A stretch of 64,000 nucleotides of DNA from assembly GCA_016713175.1 (NCBI GenBank), contig JADJPQ010000028.1:1-64000 (forward strand), given 5' to 3'. Shown piece after piece: positions 61,469-64,000 of this stretch. The notes under the pieces are model-generated. The model was not told the DNA's origin. It searched no databases and saw only the letters and a program-made list of their open reading frames with translations. This stretch comes from Planctomycetota bacterium. GTDB lineage: Bacteria > Planctomycetota > UBA1135 > UBA2386. Both the position numbers and the translations under genes were made by a program. Within the stretch, counting starts at the first letter, position 1; each line of letters opens with the position of its first letter.

Positions 61469-64000
61469 TCACCGCCGCGAACGAGCCAGCAGCAGCTTGT
61501 GCAGCACCGGCGTAAGCAGCAGCGTCAGCACCAGGCTGAGCATCTGCCCACCGATCACCACCACCGAGATCGCCTTGCGTTCCTCGGCGCCGGGTCCGGC
61601 GCCGATCGCCAGCGGCAGCATGCCGGCGACGAACGCCAGCGTCGTCATCAGGATCGGCCGCAGCCGGTCGCAGGAGCCGCGCAGCACCGCCGCGTCGGCC
61701 GACATGCCCTTGGCAAACAGCTGGTTGGCATGATCGATCTGCAGGATCGCGTTCTTCTTGACCATGCCGAACAACACCAGTACGCCGAGCGCCGAGTAGA
61801 GATTGAGCGTCTCGTCGGCGAGCACCAAGGACAGCATCGCGAACGGCGCCGCCAGCGGCAGTGACAGCAGGATGATCGCCGGCTGCGTCAGGCTCTCGAA
61901 CTGCGCTGCCAGGATCATGTACATGAACAGCAGGGACAGCAGGAACGCGACCAGGAACTCGTCGAACGTCCGTTCGAGTTCGCGGGCGCGGCCGGCGACG
62001 GCGGTGGAATACTCGGCCGGCATGCCGAGTTCGGCCGCGGCCTGACGCAGGGCCGCGATGCGGTCACCGAGCGCGAACCCGGGCGCCGGCGCGCCGCGCA
62101 GCGACGTCTGCCGCTGCCGATCCATCCGGTCGATCCGCGACGCCGACTGCGCCGGCGCCAGCCGGACCAGATTGTCGAGCCGGACCGGCGGTCCGGAGGT
62201 ACGAGGCACCAAGAGCTGTTCGATCCGCCGCGGATCAGTGCGGTCCTGTGGCCGCAGACGCAACCGCACATCGTATTCCTCGTCGAGCGTCCGATCGCGG
62301 AAGCGCGACACCTCGAGATCGCCGCCGACCATCACCCGCAGCGCCGCGGCGATGTCTTCGGTGTCGACGCCGAGTTCGGCGGCGCGCGCACGATCGATCT
62401 CGACCCGCAGCTCGGGTCGATTCAGCCGCAGGGTGGTGTCGAGATCGACGAAGCCGCCGAGTTCGTTGGCCCGCTGCTTCAGCGCATCGCCGTAGCCAGC
62501 CAGCGCCACCAGGTCGGGCCCGCGGATGCTGAAGTCGATGTCGAAGTTGCCGCCGCCGATGTTGAACGACCGTTGGTTGCGCACCGAACAGCGCAGATCC
62601 GGGAACTGCCGCAGCCGCCGCCGGATGTCCGACATCACCTCGCGCTGCGTGTAGTTGCCGCGCCAGGCCGCCAGCGGTTCACCGCGCAGCGTCGCCGCCC
62701 ACAGCCGGCCGAGCGAGAAGCGCCGCTGCTCATGCGGCGCGATCCGCACCCAGATCGTGCCGTTGTTGACCCCGGACAGGAACCCACCGCCGACCGTCGT
62801 CAGCACCGTCTCGATCGCCGGGATCTGCGCCAGTTGCGCTTCGATCGCATGCAGTGCCTGGTCGATCGCCGGCAAGCTGGCGCCCTCGGGACCATTGACG
62901 TTGATCTCGAACTCGCCCTCGTCGACGTCGCTCGGAATGTAGTCCTGCCGGACCAGTCCGTACAGCGGCACCGAACTGGCCATGATCGGCAGCAGCAGCA
63001 GCAGTGTCAGCCACGGCCGCCGCAGGCACCAGCGCAGCAGCGCCGCGTAGATCCGTTCGCTCCGCGGCGGTACCGTGGCGTGCTCGAGCCGCATGCCCTG
63101 CCGCAGCATCCGCGCCGACATCATCGGCGTCAGCGAGAACGACACGACCAGCGAGACCAGCACGGCGACCGCCGAGGTGATGCCGAACTGGAACAGGAAC
63201 CGGCCGCTGATCGACGACATGAACGCGACCGGCACGAAGATCACCACCAGCGACAGCGTCGTTGCCAGCACGGCAAGACCGATCTCGCGGGTCGCCTCGC
63301 GCGCCGCCTGGAACGGCTCGACGCCCTTGTGCGCCGCCCACCGGTGCACGTTCTCGAGCACGACGATCGCGTCGTCGATCACCACGCCGACCATCAGCAC
63401 CAGCGCCAGCATCGTGATGCTGTTCAGCGTGAAGCCGAGCGCCCACATCACCGCGAACGTGGTCACCACCGATGCCGGGATCGCCACCGCCGCGACGATC
63501 GTCGCCCGCAGCGACCGCAGGAACAGCAGCACGACGATCGACGCCAGGATCGAGCCGACGACCAGATGGAACTCGATCTCGTGCAGCGCCGCGCGGATGT
63601 AGCGCGACTGGTCGCGGATCACCTGCAGCTCGAGGTCTGGCGGCAGGCTCTGCCGCAGCCGCTCGAGCCCGCGCTGGATGCCGTCGATCACGGCGATGGT
63701 GTTGGCGCCCGACTGCCGGCGGACCTCGAGCACGACCGTCGCCTGGCCGTTCAGGCGCGCGAGCGAACGCGGCTCCTCGGTGCCGTCTTCGGCGGTACCG
63801 AGGTCGGCGACGCGGATCGGCACGTTGCCCCGCGTCTCGACCACCAGTTCGGGGAACGCCGCCGGATCGACGAGGCGGCCCATCGTCCGCAGCGTCTGTT
63901 CGACCGCGTCGGTGGTGACGTTGCCGCCGGGCACGTCGGCGTTCTGGCGCGCCAGCGCCGAACGGACGCGGCTGACCGGCAGGTCGTAGGCGGCGAGCCG
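61469..64000 (-). CDS. RND-type efflux transporter (5' end beyond the window)
   Basis: 843 residues visible; the N-terminus lies past the right edge, so the start is unknown. RND family marks: PGGNVTT in the porter domain near the cut edge, the TM4 VIDDAIVVLENVHRW with paired aspartates, FMSSISGRFLFQFG, and C-terminal helices ending MLPLAIGAGPG, RKAISVVVIGGQML. Strong similarity of layout to AcrB-like HAE1 pumps; the Cys content and AEERKA loop are normal. An adaptor gene should lie upstream, outside the window. The 248 bases between it and the hemerythrin gene hold nothing I can interpret. Confidence 0.9.
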   Translation of the reverse strand, partial: RLAAYDLPVSRVRSALARQNADVPGGNVTTDAVEQTLRTMGRLVDPAAFPELVVETRGNVPIRVADLGTAEDGTEEPRSLARLNGQATVVLEVRRQSGANTIAVIDGIQRGLERLRQSLPPDLELQVIRDQSRYIRAALHEIEFHLVVGSILASIVVLLFLRSLRATIVAAVAIPASVVTTFAVMWALGFTLNSITMLALVLMVGVVIDDAIVVLENVHRWAAHKGVEPFQAAREATREIGLAVLATTLSLVVIFVPVAFMSSISGRFLFQFGITSAVAVLVSLVVSFSLTPMMSARMLRQGMRLEHATVPPRSERIYAALLRWCLRRPWLTLLLLLPIMASSVPLYGLVRQDYIPSDVDEGEFEINVNGPEGASLPAIDQALHAIEAQLAQIPAIETVLTTVGGGFLSGVNNGTIWVRIAPHEQRRFSLGRLWAATLRGEPLAAWRGNYTQREVMSDIRRRLRQFPDLRCSVRNQRSFNIGGGNFDIDFSIRGPDLVALAGYGDALKQRANELGGFVDLDTTLRLNRPELRVEIDRARAAELGVDTEDIAAALRVMVGGDLEVSRFRDRTLDEEYDVRLRLRPQDRTDPRRIEQLLVPRTSGPPVRLDNLVRLAPAQSASRIDRMDRQRQTSLRGAPAPGFALGDRIAALRQAAAELGMPAEYSTAVAGRARELERTFDEFLVAFLLSLLFMYMILAAQFESLTQPAIILLSLPLAAPFAMLSLVLADETLNLYSALGVLVLFGMVKKNAILQIDHANQLFAKGMSADAAVLRGSCDRLRPILMTTLAFVAGMLPLAIGAGPGAEERKAISVVVIGGQMLSLVLTLLLTPVLHKLLLARSRR

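Noticed and set aside
1..64000. tRNA, rRNA, CRISPR, transposase or integrase features.
   Set aside because: No cloverleaf arms, repeat-spacer pattern, terminal repeats or transposase motifs were found on either strand by eye.

Overview
The window is a GC-rich, gene-dense chromosomal segment that looks like an uncultivated member of the Planctomycetota. The supporting signs are a Ser/Thr kinase-TPR protein, a planctomycete-style ECF sigma factor, many secreted proteins that end in one recurrent beta-rich module, and HEAT-repeat exported proteins. Planctomycete placement is inference; no rRNA or tRNA gene was found to anchor it. No insertion sequence, prophage or CRISPR array was seen.

Layout. 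1-4.3 kb (minus): a PhnA-type zinc-ribbon protein cut by the left edge, a Ser/Thr kinase with TPRs, and a secreted protein. 4.5-11 kb (plus): a frameshifted secreted toroid protein, a lipoprotein, and two tandem paralogous secreted proteins. 11-20 kb: a polyferredoxin-TPR membrane protein, glutaminyl-tRNA synthetase, a TonB-dependent receptor, a Sul-like dihydropteroate synthase, a sparse 0.5 kb interval, and a PaaZ-like aldehyde dehydrogenase. 20-29 kb: two secreted proteins, then a membrane-anchored alpha-2-macroglobulin overlapping an ECF sigma gene, with a divergent pair of small lipoproteins. 29.4-36.1 kb (minus): a tightly packed seven-gene run (lipoprotein, GalE, lipoprotein, DUF366, flippase-like protein, PfkB kinase, SirB1-like protein). 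36-45 kb: an inositol-phosphatase-like gene, two paralogous exported HEAT proteins (the second frameshifted), a membrane spermidine-synthase-like protein and a frameshifted exported hydrolase-like protein. 45-50 kb: a TPR protein, then dxr, a 15-codon relay ORF, rseP (with an in-frame stop) and a UbiA-family gene. 50-64 kb: an unknown Ala-rich protein, a CCA-adding enzyme, a pilin-like protein, a TolC-HEAT pair, an M28 peptidase-ECF sigma-YCII run, a LON-domain protein, a P-loop kinase-like protein, a hemerythrin and an RND pump cut by the right edge.

How the genes fit together. Core functions are GlnRS, FolP, Dxr, RseP and the CCA enzyme. Much of the rest is envelope and secretion: lipoproteins, OMPs, efflux, and signal-peptide proteins sharing a C-terminal module. 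The most promising candidate for an undescribed system is the sigma-A2M unit at 23.2-28.5 kb: a thioester macroglobulin whose short cytoplasmic N-terminus could act as an anti-sigma for the sigma factor encoded immediately upstream and overlapping it by 4 bp.

Caveat. Three genes carry single-base frameshifts, two of them in G/C runs, and a fourth carries a Tyr-to-stop change. Assembly or read error is a live explanation alongside genuine decay.
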